Below are positions 25,801-38,825 of a stretch of 64,000 nucleotides of DNA, piece after piece. The notes beneath the pieces are model-generated. The model did no database searches, was not told the origin of the DNA, and saw nothing but the letters and a program-made list of their open reading frames with translations. This DNA comes from Anarhynchus alexandrinus (taxonomy: Eukaryota > Chordata > Aves > Charadriiformes > Charadriidae), in assembly GCA_008711295.1 (NCBI GenBank), contig VUYV01000157.1, positions 1,391,484 through 1,455,483 on the forward strand, read 5' to 3'. Position numbers and translations under genes: made by a program. Positions within the stretch are counted from its first letter, which is position 1. The number at the start of each line of letters is the position of its first letter.

Positions 25801-27284
25801 AGGTCAATGTTCTTTAGATTGAATTTCCTTTAGATTGAATTTCCAAACCTCTGCAGAGTCATCAGTTCTTGATTATCCTCCCTTGCAGTACTATTGAACA
25901 TAAGCCTTGAATCCATGTCTTATTAGGAACTATAAAGATTCAAGAAATCACCCAACAGTGTAGCTATACTGTTATACCAGAGGTTGTATAGCTCACTGAA
26001 AGTGTGCCTTTGATCACTGAGCAATCATAAACCTTATTTATGTTGTCTTTCACCTCAGGCTCAATAAGGGTGGAGTTAAATGCTAATGATGACTGAGATA
26101 ACAGTAACCATGACCAGAGGCTGTTCGTACTGCTAATGCAGAGGCATGAGAATTGATTTAGTGGTATCTATTTATCAGCATTTGTGCATGGGAAAAAAGC
26201 GACTGAGACAGGAAATTGTAAAATCAACTGAAATCAAGAGATGCTAAACATTGACAACGGGGTCATGAGGTAAGTCAAGAGAAATGAAAACTTTCTGTGC
26301 AAGGTGCTGGCAGTCTTAGATTGCCAGAGCAGCTGCGTCTTGAAATTTGATGGTACTGCTCTGAGAAACAGAAACTTTAGAGGTAGACTGAGTTGTATTA
26401 GAACAGTGTCTCAGTCTGTTCAATATTTCCACTTTAAAAAAACCCAAACTTGCAAGGCCCTGACCATTACCTGACTGTTTAGTCGAAAGGGACAGCAATA
26501 CCACATAAAAGAAACTCACTCAGCACATTTAAACAGTATCTTATTCAGGTAATGTAAGTATCTACTCTACCTTAAAATATTATCTCGTGTTTTAGTCAAG
26601 CCATTATCATTGATAAGCAGATTTTTAATCAAGGAAATAAGGCATAGTTAATTATGTGCATGGGTTGTGCTTTAAATTACATTTTATTAGCTGTGTTCAT
26701 CACCTTCCAGCCCACAAACCAGGTGTGACATGGCAGTTCTTTCTTTAACTACTGCTTGCAGAGATTACAGCCAGAACCAGACTTAATCCAATTAGCAAAC
26801 AGTGTCCTCATGTGAAAAGTGAAAAACTGCTGACAGTTGCAACGACTGCCATTAGTGCTCTTCAGTTAAGAGATTCTCTAATTACAGAGCTTGACATCCT
26901 CCAAGGTACCATGATAGCCTGAAGATACACTGCAAAAAAAAAAAAAAAAAAAAATTACAGGTGTAAACGGGTCTATTCAAAACTGTAAACCACCGGTCAC
27001 CACCACAGAAAAGAAAATATTGCAAAATTGAAACAACTGTAACTGTAGATGTGGGATGATAAAATGTCTTCTTTAAAGTAGGAAAATTAGTAGCATTATT
27101 CACTACAGAATAATTTCGATGAACTATCTAAATTGTAACAAATCAAATGCAGTTTATTTCCATGAAGTTACAAGTGCATTTGCTTTGCTGGCTAGAAATA
27201 TGTGTTCCCAGTATGGCAAGTCAGATGCTATTTATCCTGGAATAGAGATCTATAGTACAAGATTTAGAATGTCTTTTTTAGGCC
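22854..27284. other. Unique DNA, no gene seen
   Basis: Contains a T-run at 23601-23614, a 16 bp tandem duplication at 25812-25843 (listed separately) and an A-run at 26934-26954. Open frames up to 124 codons (25036-25410) show no recognisable domain. Confidence 0.5.
25812..25843 (+). repeat. Two-copy tandem repeat, 16 bp unit
   Basis: CTTTAGATTGAATTTC occurs twice in immediate succession with no mismatch. Simple slippage duplication. Confidence 0.85.
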
Positions 27285-27720
27285 TCACAGCTTTTTTATA
27301 CTCATGAAAATCTGTGAAATAAGATTGGCTACTTTGATCTTTATGGGAAATTCTCCGCGCTTAAGCTGCTCCTGCAGGTGGCCCTTATGAAAAGAGCGTC
27401 CACACTGATTGTGTGACACAGCGTACCATCTGTATTTCATGCTCAGTGAGCATTCTTTGCAAGTTAAGTTTTGTCCAAGATACTTTGTTTTCGCAAGTGT
27501 TGTTCCACATTCCATATATCTCATGGTTCATCTTCAGCTGTGACCGTTTCTATGATGAAAAAATCCAAAGTTAAGAAGTATTCCACTGTTTTGATGTATT
27601 CCGCTGCTTCTTCACTGAAAATTTTACATTGGAGGCCTTCTGCATACCATTTGTCAAACAAATAATGTGTGGGCAACACATAGAACAATGTGAAAAGAAG
27701 AAAAAGTTCCAGGAAGAATA
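27285..27720 (-). pseudogene. Possible decayed coding sequence, family not identified
   Basis: On the minus strand, two or three frames follow one another in a way that suggests a broken reading frame. The upstream frame (about 27720 to 27527) ends in a protein-like acidic stretch containing KWYAEGLQCKIFSEEAAEY, then a stop. A shifted frame starts with an ATG at 27524 and runs 79 codons. This second part has a Cys/His cluster: CKEC, then about 14 residues later SHNQCGRSFHKGHL, reminiscent of a small zinc-binding or RING-like fold. No introns are seen, so a retrocopy is conceivable, but I see no poly(A) tail or target duplication and cannot name a parent. The two frames may also be chance. Confidence 0.2.
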
Positions 27721-30418
27721 TATTTTATATGTTTTTCAAGAAATGCACTGGCCCGGAGCTGGGGTGGAATAGCCCCTGAGCTAAGAACAAGATAACAGGG
27801 GACTACTGAAGTTCATTGAGTGTATTTTTTTTCTAAATAAAAGAAGAACCTGACACATAACGAGACCAATATCTCCCTGTCCCCTAATGAAGTTTTATCA
27901 GGCTGATATATGTGTACTCCAGTCACTATTACACAGTTAGAGAGGGGAAACAACATTTGAGCAGTATAAAACATACTGCAAAGCATGAAGAGAGACCAAC
28001 AATACAAATGCCTTTGTTATCATAAAATGAAATACAAATACCTCTGGGTAGATAGGAAACAAATGTTAATGAGTCTAAAGCACATATATAGGCCTTTCTT
28101 GGAACTCATCAGCATGGTTTAGATGTTTCATGGGCGTATCCTCAAGTGATCCAGAGAATCACATAGAATTATTACCTAATCAAAATGCAAAATTCATTGA
28201 TGTGTGATGTAATTAAGCAGTGAAGTTTGAATGTGTTCATTAAATTGGAATCGAAAATAGATGAGACTTTAGGGTCAAGGTCTTTTAACAGCTAACTTTA
28301 CCCTAAAGTCCAATCTGATACAGATGTAATTATTAGTTTAGCAATTTAATGAAATCTCATGCAGTCTGAAAAGGTTAATCAGTTCTTCTTGTTGGACTAA
28401 ATCCACATGAAAAGAATGTCAGGTTTGGAAAAGCTTATGAAATCAGATACATGCAGCATTCTGGCCAAGATTTCTTCCAAAGGCCTATGAAAGTATGAAC
28501 ATGGCAGAGAAGAGAAGTCATTGCATAGAGAAAATATAATTTCCTTCCTAGGGAATGCTGTACTTTTCAGTAGAAAGACAGCATGTTTTCTATCATGATT
28601 TTACACAGGTTTGATGTAATCTCACCTGAGCTTTCTTGAAGTTATTTAATAGTAGTGAAATTTCAGGCTTCAGCTTTGTGAATAATTGAAGGTTTATGCT
28701 GTTGCAGACAATTACTGGTAATTAGGTAATCTAGTATACATTCATTAGTAGCCTTGTATATTGGGAAAATAACTATTTGTGTGGAGATAGGGTGTTAGAA
28801 GGTGTTCCATTTAGCTACCTTCTTGTAAAGAAGAATCAAAGACCTTGAGTAATAAAAAGTCATTTATGCAAGCCGTTGTAGAGATCAATGTCGTTACCAT
28901 TGTCAAGAGCAATTGTCATTGGACTCATTGTCATTGGAAACATAAAATTGCAGGCTGATCTATTTGGATAGCCTTACTTTTAATGTTGAACTGACTCTTT
29001 CCACAAAAATAACCTAGGACATTGTTGTATGTATGGATCAAGAAAACTGCATTTCTTTGTCTGATCTGAATCAGATGCTCTGAACATGAAAAGGCTATGA
29101 AAATTGGAAAAATATTTAACTCAGTTAATCAAACATGCTAATAGGTAAGGCAGTAGCTACAAATCTACTAGAAAATGAGTAATGGGATGTCTGGTGGGTC
29201 TCCATCTCCCTTACGCACACCTGCATTTGATCCCACATGACCCTATGACTATATGACCCTACATGACCATTTGAATGTAATAACTCAAAATCAGAGTCAT
29301 CTTACATGGCTTCCAGACTGAAAGTTACCTGTAATCACCAGTAAAAAGCAGACATAAATGATCTGCCCTAGAATGCACCACACAACACATCATAGACTCT
29401 TGAAATTACTAGAAAAAACATAAACTTTGCTGATGATACGTCCACTTCATGAACTTAGCACATTTTCATAGACATATATTGGCAGGGTCTGTCTGCGGGC
29501 GACCAAGATCTACTTGTAAAACAGCATGGTCATTGCAGGTCATTCCTGAAGTGCTGAAGAGGGAGGCAAGCTGAAAGATTACATTGTACATAAATGTTGT
29601 ATTTGGCTAAGTCCAGCTAAGTCCAGACTGCTAAGTTCAGACTGCACAATAAATCTTTCAAGACAACCAAAAAAGAGGGGAAGGAAGAGTAATTCCTTAT
29701 ATGAAATTTTCTCTAGTTTGCTTCATTCCTAGCCTGTGGGCACATAGGCCAGATTTTCAGTACATTAGCATTTACATGGAAATGTCCTCTAGGAAAGCAA
29801 TCCTTCAGAAGCCTGCAGCAGCTGTAGAGATCCCCATTTCTTTTCTTATCTACCCTGTGGCCTCTGCAAACAAGGTTTCAGGATTTTATGAATGCTGTTT
29901 TCAATATTGTCCTAAGCAAATTGCATTGAAATGATTAAGAAAGAGTTGTACCTTAGGGCTATGTACAGCTGGTGACATTTACAGCAGCTTGCATGGAGCC
30001 TAAGGTTGTAGGAGGGACTGAGCTGGCACATACTAATCTCAGGATGTGAAGGCTGTGACACTATTTGTACCAGTTCAACTCTCTGTTCAGTCAGTGAGGT
30101 CCAGTCTACTGCCCATTCTGTCACCCTCCAGGACTCCTTGCTCTGGGGTAAAGAATGGACAGAATATAAGCTCTATACACCACATGCTTCCTCTTCCGCC
30201 TACTTCAAATCACTGCCCATGACAGTAATTGAAACTGAGGGTTTTATTCTCTTTTATGGCCACATAGGCCCAGCATTTCTAGAGCATGTAGACATTTAAA
30301 CGTGTAGAAGGGAAATTAATTAGAATTGACGGTTACAAAAACTCTGCTAGGTATATTTTGAGCTCTTAGGCAGAAGTCCCAAAGTCCAAATTATGAAGTA
30401 ACCTTCCGATTAACAGAT
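27721..30418. other. Unique DNA with small inverted and direct repeats
   Basis: No gene recognised. A perfect 11 bp inverted repeat, GACTTTAGGGT/ACCCTAAAGTC, with a 24-nt loop lies at 28265-28310. ATTGTCATTGGA occurs twice near 28913-28939. An imperfect ATGACCCTA repeat lies near 29237-29272. A GCTAAGTCCA tandem at 29606-29645 is listed separately. Confidence 0.5.
29606..29645 (+). repeat. Short tandem repeat, GCTAAGTCCA unit
   Basis: Two exact 10 bp units (29606-29615, 29616-29625) are followed by a partial third, CTAAGTTCAGACTGC, itself sharing CAGACTGC with the preceding bases. Minor slippage structure. A polyadenylation-like AATAAA follows directly at about 29648, which may be coincidence. 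Confidence 0.7.
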
Positions 30419-30448
30419 ATAGAATCATAGGATCATAGAATAGTAGTA
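30419..30448 (-). mobile_element. Possible CR1 terminal stub, minus strand
   Basis: AGAATCATAGGATCATAGAATAG resembles the complement of the CR1 terminal octamer repeats followed by the first bases of the 3' UTR, but the similarity stops after about 25-30 bp. It could be an extremely truncated CR1 or a chance match. Confidence 0.35.
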
Positions 30449-32547
30449 TGTTACGCGGTTGTGCTGTTGCTGTGTGTTTCTCTGCATGAATTTGTAGTTA
30501 ATTTTTTTTAAAAGATTAATTTTAAACTGTGGTGCTATCAAGTTCTTCATTATCAACTATTCCTCTCCTTCTCACTGTTAGTGCTGTTTCCAATCTTGTT
30601 CACCAACTGTAAATTATTTAGGATCTTTCCTGTTTTCCTAATATAGACATTTATCACAATGAAGTTTCCATTGTCAACTAAGACCAAAGGCTTTATTGCA
30701 GCACAAATATTTCACTGGAAACACAAATAGCAACAAATGAATATTGTTCAAAATTCTAGGGACTTACTGAGAAAGAAATATTGTGTATCAAAATAAGAAG
30801 GAAAAAAATAGCTCTGGGTATAGAATGATTTATTAAAAAATTCCTTTATTGTTGGGAAACAATTAGTCATGCAATTTGTTTTCAGATCTAATCCATTCAT
30901 TTACGATGTAACTGTTTTAATGAGAAGAGCAATGGTTACAGAGGTAAGCAGCAGGGCTAGGAGGTCTGGGGACTATTATTACTTAATGTGACTCTGCAGT
31001 GATTTCATTTTGAAGATTTCTGTGATGATTCCTCTCACAGCAACCACATCCTTATGCACAAAAATCACAGAATGCTTTTACCCTGTGCAGATATTAGGTC
31101 CAAATATTATTTCTGTTTTAAACTGCAGAAGTAAGGGATGGAGTGAATGAAGCCAGCCTTTTCAGGAAGTTTGTCCGTTAAGCGCAGATATTTTCATAAA
31201 GCAATTAGCTTTTCAGAAACATTGTGCCATCAAAATGAATGCTCCAAACTCATTTCAGTTCCAAGTATGAGTTTTTTCAGCCCTACTGTGAATAAGGCCC
31301 CAGATCAGATATGAGTCAAAAATCAACACATAGTTACTGCTGGATAGGTTCTGAATCTTACGGAACAAAGGTGCCAGAAAAGAAAGAACAGTCACATTAC
31401 ATAAACCTGTGTTAAGCCTGTTTCATTAAAAACCTGATTGAGACTTTGGATTCACAGGACAATTGTCCAAACGCTGAGAAAATGAAACAACTACAAGTGG
31501 TCAACCATTAAATTCTCAGTGGACCAGACTCACTTTCTTGATCTTCTGCATTGCTTTGTGTATGTTTCAAGCGCAGACACTAACAGCACAGGATAAACAG
31601 TTCTGCTTTTTAAGAGATACCTTTTATGTTGGGAATCCTAATCACCTTGGCCTACCTTGTTATATTAGTATAGAAAATAAACCACAAAAAAATATCACTT
31701 CCTCTTGCATTAGAGATTTTAGTAGCAGGCTTTTATTAACATACTGAAAAAACACAACCAAAAAACAACTCTGGGCTATTTATAGACATGTTAAGCCTTC
31801 AGCAAAACTGGTATGGGCTTAAACATCACCATTCTAGTAAAGTGTTATCCTCAGTGTTCTAATTGGCTGCATCACATGGGAGGCAGGATTGGGGCTAGAA
31901 AAAGAGGATCACTTAAATTTATGAGCAAACTTCTGGCAATTTTCTTGCATACAACATCAATAGTATTGAATGGATCTTTAAGATTTAGAGCCCTACTTAG
32001 GAGCATTTAACAGGACTGAAACACTAACGACCATGAAATAAAGTTGCTTGTCAGATTGGATTTAAATTAGATGAAGCTTGATTAATATATATTAATTTTG
32101 CTGGGTTTGACTTTTGCTTGTCATACTAGGGTTATTAGGGAAATTCTCAGGCATGGAGTTAACATTTTTTATTTTTTAAGTCAAAGAGTCTTATAAAGCA
32201 AAGGAAGTTCCCATTGTTTTCATAACCCTTATCTGGCAAAACCATGTGATCAAAGGATGTAGAAGGTACATCTTTTTATTAAACAATAAATCCGACTTGT
32301 ATTTCATTCGCAAGTACCCTGCAGTGCATGGATGGCACTTTATTTCATGGGCTTAAAATCAGCGCAATTTATTTTTGTTCGTTACGCATTTGCAACTTCC
32401 TGAGAGAGTCACATTAGCCTTTATTAGCAAAGTCCATGTTATCAGAACAGCTAAGCCTGTCAAAAATTTTTATGCAATTAACAGAAATGTTTTCTTCTAT
32501 GTCAAAGGCAATCACCCCTTACTGTCCTGCCTAACCAAGTTAGGTAA

Positions 32548-32577
32548 TATATATTTTAATATCTATTAAAATATATA
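32548..32577. repeat. Perfect 13 bp A/T inverted repeat, 4-nt loop
   Basis: The arms TATATATTTTAAT (32548-32560) and ATTAAAATATATA (32565-32577) are exact reverse complements around ATCT. It could extrude as a cruciform. With only A and T in the arms, chance is a reasonable explanation in such AT-rich sequence. Confidence 0.7.
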
Positions 32578-33590
32578 AAAATAATATTTGTAATTATTTA
32601 CTCCATCACATGTAATGAAAAGTTTTGCATAACCTACTATATTTGCAACTGAAAATGAAAAGATTAGGGTGAACTCTCTACAATGGAAGGCTGGGCTAAA
32701 TAGCTGGTTGATAGAAGACAATGACTGTATCACCGCATGTCCTGGTTCCTCCCTACTTCTAGATATGTGTTGCAAGCTACCAACATTTTACCCCTTTTAT
32801 GAAATTATTACTTCAGTTTTCTCTCTGTGATCTTTTAAATAAAAAGAAGTGTTTATACAGCTTTTATGTAACACTTCATAGGGGTAGATTAAACAGTAGA
32901 AAAGATGTACTCTATTTGTCAAAATCCCTTTTGAAAACCTCATTTGACTGAGTAAAGAAGGATTTAATGATTAATTATGACTGCAAAAGAACTTTGATTC
33001 ATTTCACTTGTTATTTGAAGAACTCAAGTATTTGTGTATATGTTTTTCCAATCTTTTTAGATATCTCCTAAAAAGAAATTCAGTTACAAATAAACCATCA
33101 AGTCACATTACTTTCAGCAATAGCAATTTTCCTATTGACAAGTTTTGAGTCGATAGTAAAGATTAGTCTACATCGAGATCTCATTGACGTTTTTCAATAT
33201 TACTTTGGAGGTGGAAGTGGAGGTCATTCTTAAAGGAAATTCAGTGGTACTATTGAAACTAGCACAGAAAAAAAAAAGAAACTTCTTGAAGAACTGCTTA
33301 ATGGAAAGTTAAATTTGTACTTACATTTCAGACATTTCATGGAAACGGAATCATCTCCAAAACCTACAATTCACTGCCAATCAGACACTGCTATCCAATA
33401 ATGTAGTAACATTTACCTAAATGCTTCATCCAACTATGCACAACTATGCATTTTCCCTGTCTTTAGACACATTTGCAATTCTGTATTTTTCAGCCAAGGA
33501 TTCAGAGCAGCTGCTTCTCTGGTATAAAGCAGCAGAATCAAGAGCAAAAACCTATTGGCACAATGCCTTCCCTCTAAGTACCAACTAATT

Positions 33591-33631
33591 TTCCTTCTTT
33601 CCCTCCCCCCCTCCCTCCCTCCCCTCCCTTC
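33591..33631 (+). repeat. Pyrimidine tract, (CCCT)n-like
   Basis: About 40 bp of C and T only, built from imperfect CCCT and CCCTCC units. Low-complexity polypyrimidine microsatellite. Confidence 0.85.
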
Positions 33632-35301
33632 ATTCCATTGCTTTTTTCTTTAAAAAGCTAGTTATTCAGCAAATCATCTTTCTTTCCCAACATACTGCAA
33701 AAAGTATTTCAGAACCAATTGTAGGTTTTTGTGACTATTTGTTATCCCAGCCTATTTTAAAAAGTTGCAACATTTAACACATTTTTGACATTTCCTCAAG
33801 GACATACAGTCTATCCCACAAAAACAGGGTAGTGAATCACAAATACTTAATGACTGCTTAATTTTTAAGAAATGTGACCGACTTCCATTAAGTGCATGCA
33901 GCTTTCAGTTTCAAGTCAAAAGTGTCCAAATCAATATTGCAAAGAACTTCCATTTAAGCCTATAATCAATGCTTGCCAATGCTGAATGAACATCAATTAT
34001 TAATAATGGATGTGGTTTGGGTTGTTTGACTTATGTCTGCTTTTAGAGTATTATAAAGGATGTCACGTGCATCCATTACAGAGGTATCACAGCCCTGAAC
34101 ATAAGAAAAAGAAAGAGTCAAAATTACTGACAGGTAATGTTTACTAGACACACATAGCCCTGGCTGGGTTCTAAATTTTTACCTAACCCCCTACATCTTC
34201 TGTTAAATCTGAACATCATAGTCGTTGAATGCATGTACCACAGGAGAGAGTGAGTAAGCTTTGCTGCAATAAATGAACAGATCACAAAAATAAATACCAG
34301 GATCCTGAGAAAGTTGTAAAGCAGCATGGCTTCATTTGCCCCCGTGACTACATCTGCGTGGAAGGGGAGTGTCTGCTTTCTGATTTTGAGCCTCCACATT
34401 GCTTTGCTGTGCCATGATGTCAGGGACTTTTGGTCTGATCACTTAATACAGCAGCATGGAAAACTTGGTACCTACGTCAACCAGCAGGGAATGGATGTTA
34501 CTATACAATATCCCAAAAGGAAGTCTTAACATAAGCTTGCCTCCTGTGGTCAGGTGTCACCAAACCTGTAAAACTTTGAAGATCAGCAGGATAAAACAGC
34601 AATAGGAATGGATTTAATCTCATTTAGCCATCTATGAATTAGGCATGTGGTCTCAGTATGGAATTTAAGCTCCTTTAGCAGGCAAAGGGGAGAGAAACAC
34701 CCAAAGGCAATTCAACCCACTCTTGTTAGTCACCTACATTAACATGGTATAAATTACCCTCACAAAGTTCTACTTTATCCCTTAATTGAGAAGAGAAATC
34801 ATAAAATGGGGACTGTAAAAGACCAAGCAAACTTCAAGGTTGCTAAAGATGTAAGAATATAGTTTTGTGTAAGAATTGAGAATTTGATACATAGAAGGAA
34901 TACAAGTAATTTACTGTATTAATATTGAAATTGCTTTCAGAATATTTTAAAAATGAAAATCAGCTTTAGAATTCTAGTTTTAAAACACACACTGACCTAG
35001 CCCAGCTTCCAGTTTTGACTCTCTGACAATCTGTCCCAACATCCTGCCTGTAATTTCCCTTCTCTTTTTGCCTCCAACTTAGTCTCAAATTCTAGTTTCC
35101 AATACTGTTGCAATATGCTTATCCTCTGGTCTTTCTTTTGGCTCCATTCAAATAGATCATCCCTCCATCTCATATAGGTGGGGCACCAGCAAATGAATCA
35201 ATGCGGGACAGAAAAGATACTTGCCTTCAATTTAGTGACCTTGTTGTATATCCAAACCCAGTACATTGTAGAAATGTAATTGCAGAAAAGTTGCAGAAAG
35301 T

Positions 35302-35348
35302 TCATAGAATAGAATAGTTTGGGGACCTTTAAAGATTCTGTCCAGTCT
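35302..35348 (-). mobile_element. CR1 LINE terminal stub, minus strand
   Basis: TCATAGAATAGAATAGTTTG followed by GGGACCTTTAAAGATTCTGTCCAGTCT matches the complement of the CR1 3' terminus, with the GGTTGGAA part missing. Only about 45 bp remains. Confidence 0.7.
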
Positions 35349-35715
35349 CTTTCTTCTTTGAGGTTGCATGTTCTCAGGAGGACAGAATGTCGTAGAAAGA
35401 CAGAATATATATTTCTAATAAAAATATTCTGTTGCAAAACTTTGAGACTTAATTTAAAAGCATTGAAAACTCATTGAGGAAAAGTTTACCAAAATAGTTA
35501 ATCTAGACAGAACGGTGTTTCAAAAACATTTCAGTTGTTTGGGTTGAAATAGTGAAATATCAGTCTAATCTAGACATCCCAAATTACAAATAATACCAAA
35601 GCTAATTTAATAACTTCTTTTGATGAACAATATAGTCAGATTTCAAAGCTGGTCATTAAGAATAGATGTTGAATATCTTTAATGAAACATGACCAAATAT
35701 GTAATGAAAAATGGA
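35349..35715. other. Spacer between two CR1 stubs, nothing recognised
   Basis: About 370 bp of AT-rich sequence without a repeat, motif or open frame that I can support. Confidence 0.5.
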
Positions 35716-35808
35716 GATGATGTCCCTGCCCATGGCAGGGGGGGGTTGAGTGGAACTAGATAATGTTTAGGGTTCCTTCCAACCTAAACCATTCTATAAT
35801 TCTATGAT
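35716..35808 (+). mobile_element. CR1 LINE 3' UTR stub, plus strand
   Basis: TGTCCCTGCCCATGGCAGGG, then GGAACTAGATAATG, TTCCTTCCAACCTAAACC and the tail ATTCTATAATTCTATGAT. This is a sense CR1 of about 93 bp lacking all of the coding region. It lies 370 bp from a CR1 stub in the opposite orientation. Confidence 0.9.
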
Positions 35809-38800
35809 CTTGCTCTGTATGAATAGAATAACTTTAGATTTAGTGTAAATAACCATCAGTTAGAGGCCACAGATACTGAATAAATTTCCTGGAATATCCC
35901 AACGTCCCAAGAAAAATGAAGTTATCACTACATGATACCAGTAGATGTGAGGTAAATGCCTCTTTCAGTGGTTTCAGGCAGAGATTATTTCTTCCTGTAG
36001 AGTATCAGTGCCTTCTCAGGAGGGCAGCGGGATTGTATTCAGCCACACACTGCCCACAGAGGTCCACGAACATCATAAAAGATGGCAGTTGCTTTTAAGA
36101 TTTTTATTTATCTCTGTCTGAGAAGCTATGCCTTATAGAAAAGGTGATCAGTAAACTGGGGAGAGAGATGACATAACCAATGACATAAATGTTTATCAAT
36201 TTATCACATACAGCTTCAATGGGGAAGGAGAAGATCCTCACCCAAACACTGCAGTCCTTGATTTGGTGCCTTGGTCTCCACTCTTCTTTCAAGGCAGACG
36301 TCGCAAGCCTGGCAGCTACGCAGAGCCTTGGCTTCTCTCCAGGGTGACCAAAGCCCCAAATCAGCTGTAGCTCTGCACAGTGTAAGAAACTGTACTGTTT
36401 TTCTTAATGTGGTAATTCCAGAAAATTTGCCATGATCACATTATTAGAAGGAGCTGAATTACACGGTATGAGATTTTATATAGACACTTTGTTTGTTTAC
36501 TTATTGAAATAACAGCTGGAGAACAGAATATTCGTTTCCAAGCTGTCTTCTTTTCCACAATTAAATATATCCTTTTTTTCTTGATGAGCTTCTGTAAACA
36601 GTGTCTCAATATGTTCTTCTCAACAGGGATACCAGTGGTATTCTAACTCCAAATGTGAGATGGATGCTATGTTGCTTTCACTATATGAAAAGCATATGCT
36701 TTTTTTTTTTACAGTAAACATTCGATATATTATATTTCACTTCATTCTTTTAATGTCATTCTGTCTGGACTGACTTCTCATTGCTTCCATTTAAGAACAC
36801 GTGCAACACTTCTGTGTTGAAATTGTCCCTTGATCATAAAACAAAAGATAGTTTATTTCTGTTTTAACATTTTGATTAGAAATATCGGATGTTATTGAGG
36901 TCTTAAGATATGAGTAGATCAATGCAGAAAAATGATAACAAGCGGACAGCGAAAGATTCTGTGTTCAGATTAACATAAGGAGGTTTTAATTAGCATAATA
37001 TATGTAAGATTTGTCAGGAGACATCAGCACATAAACTACAGAATTCCGATGAAATTAGGTCACACTGGAATAACAATTCCTCTTTTAGAAGAAGTCTAAT
37101 TCTTTCTTAACACAAACAGTCTCTAGCTTTAGTGATTATGAAGAAAACTTGAAAATATTAAGTAATCAAAAAACACTGTAGAGGACAAGAATAAAAAAGC
37201 CAACAACCAAACCAAGAGGGAAGAAGAGAGCTCAAATAACTTCTCATTCTCTAAGCAAAAGTTTTTGACTGCCATTTCCTCTTCTCCTACCTTTGTGACA
37301 AGAGTTACATGATTGTATGGAGTAATGAGTGGCCCCACGGAGACAAGCAATCTAGTCAAGCTCTGCATAGGAAGCTAGTGCTACCATCCTTAGTGGACAA
37401 CAGATATGAGTGCTTCGGCAGTGAACTTTGTGCACTTACGGCACAGGCCCACCAGGCCTGGAGCTCAACAAGGCTGCGTTGCCCTTACTGTCTGCTGCAC
37501 TCAGCCTCCTGTGAAGGAGTTTATACTATTCATCTGGCCTGTTAGATGTTATGTCCATAAGAGATTATACAATTTATGTCAATAGTTATAACCTGAGTGG
37601 ATGCTTTTTTGGCTGAGCTTGCATGTAAGCAAATCTCTGGGTGACTTTGACTCTCTCTCAAGCCATGCATACAGACAGTTTGGACATTAGTGGAGCTTGA
37701 AGTGAAGTTTGAAATATAATCATAACAAAGAGCTCAGCAGAACTGGATATCACCTATTCAAAGTAATGGAAATTATGTTTTCTTTATAGTTTGATATGTG
37801 AATTATATGGCTATGTTTTTAATGTCTACTTCTTTTCCCTCACTGAGGATTTCTACCTCAAGCTCTCCCTACTCCAAGGACTCTCTGATTCTTTTTTCAT
37901 TTTTTTTTCACCATGTTATACAGATTAGGAATGCTTTTCACTTCAATATATCAAAGACCATTAAAGGCAATGGTATATGGGGACCTGCTAGAGTAGCTAC
38001 TTAGTACTTATACACCAAGCTTCTCTTGAGTCCCTATGAATTGAAACTAGGTTTAAGGTGTTCACTTGGTCATATTTTTAAATATTTGTAAATTTACTGT
38101 TAATAAGTATAATACCTTAGAACATCAGAATTCACAATATGGATGGGACTGGGATAACAGCAGATTTTGGTTCTAGGTTGGGGGCCTCTACTTGCACCTT
38201 GGCTCCTTTAGAGCGGGAGAAATTATATTGCACCATTATTTCTCTTGTAGCTTCAGACTCATAAGGTTATTATGTAATATCAAACATAATTTAGAAAAAA
38301 AGAAAAGTCAGTGCATCATGTAACAACAGTGACCAAGAAGGCATGAATGAAGGTAGTCAAAGGGAACTATGTTTCACACAATTGGATAAATGCTACACAA
38401 GAAATGAAGATAAAGAAAGACCTGTAACAAATTTCTGCTTTTCTTGAAAGCAGAAAATATTTTTTGTTATTATATATGAGGATTTTTTGTTTTGTTGTTT
38501 TTTCTACATTTTGAGCAAAGAAGGAAACTGCAAACTGTCCTACAAGTTTTCCCATTAAACATGTCTTACAGAGGTAAAAAACAAAGTGCAGGTATTATAT
38601 ACCCAAGATAAGCACAAGAGGAGTACAAAGAGAGAAGTCTTTCTAACAATCTTTTCTGATCAGACAGTTATGAAAGACTTTCTATTAGATCACTTGACCT
38701 GAGATAATATAACTTATAGGTTATTCCTACTTTGCCTGATCCTGAGATGACAATACCAGAGTTAAGATGGGAAGTTATTCTGTCACTGCAATGCAGTCTG

Positions 38801-38825
38801 ATCAAAAGAATTCATGTAGAAGTGT
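35809..38825. other. Unique DNA, no gene seen
   Basis: Open frames are short and unremarkable. Slightly G+C-richer patches at 35990-36070, 36285-36380 and 37380-37530 contain a few CpGs each, well short of a CpG island. A T-run lies near 36701-36711. Confidence 0.5.

Larger units (their letters stand above)
30449..35301. other. AT-rich unique DNA, no gene seen
   Basis: No recognisable coding sequence. It contains the CCCT-rich tract at 33591-33631 and a 13 bp A/T hairpin at 32548-32577 (both listed), and a 10 bp tandem, CAACTATGCA, near 33430-33449. The part 32290-32530 has mixed, non-repetitive sequence with CGCAATTTATTTTTG-like motifs and could be a conserved noncoding element. This is not testable here. 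Confidence 0.5.

Noticed and set aside
32120..32145. TAGGGTTATTAGGG, telomere-like
   Set aside because: Only two imperfect units, not an interstitial telomere array.
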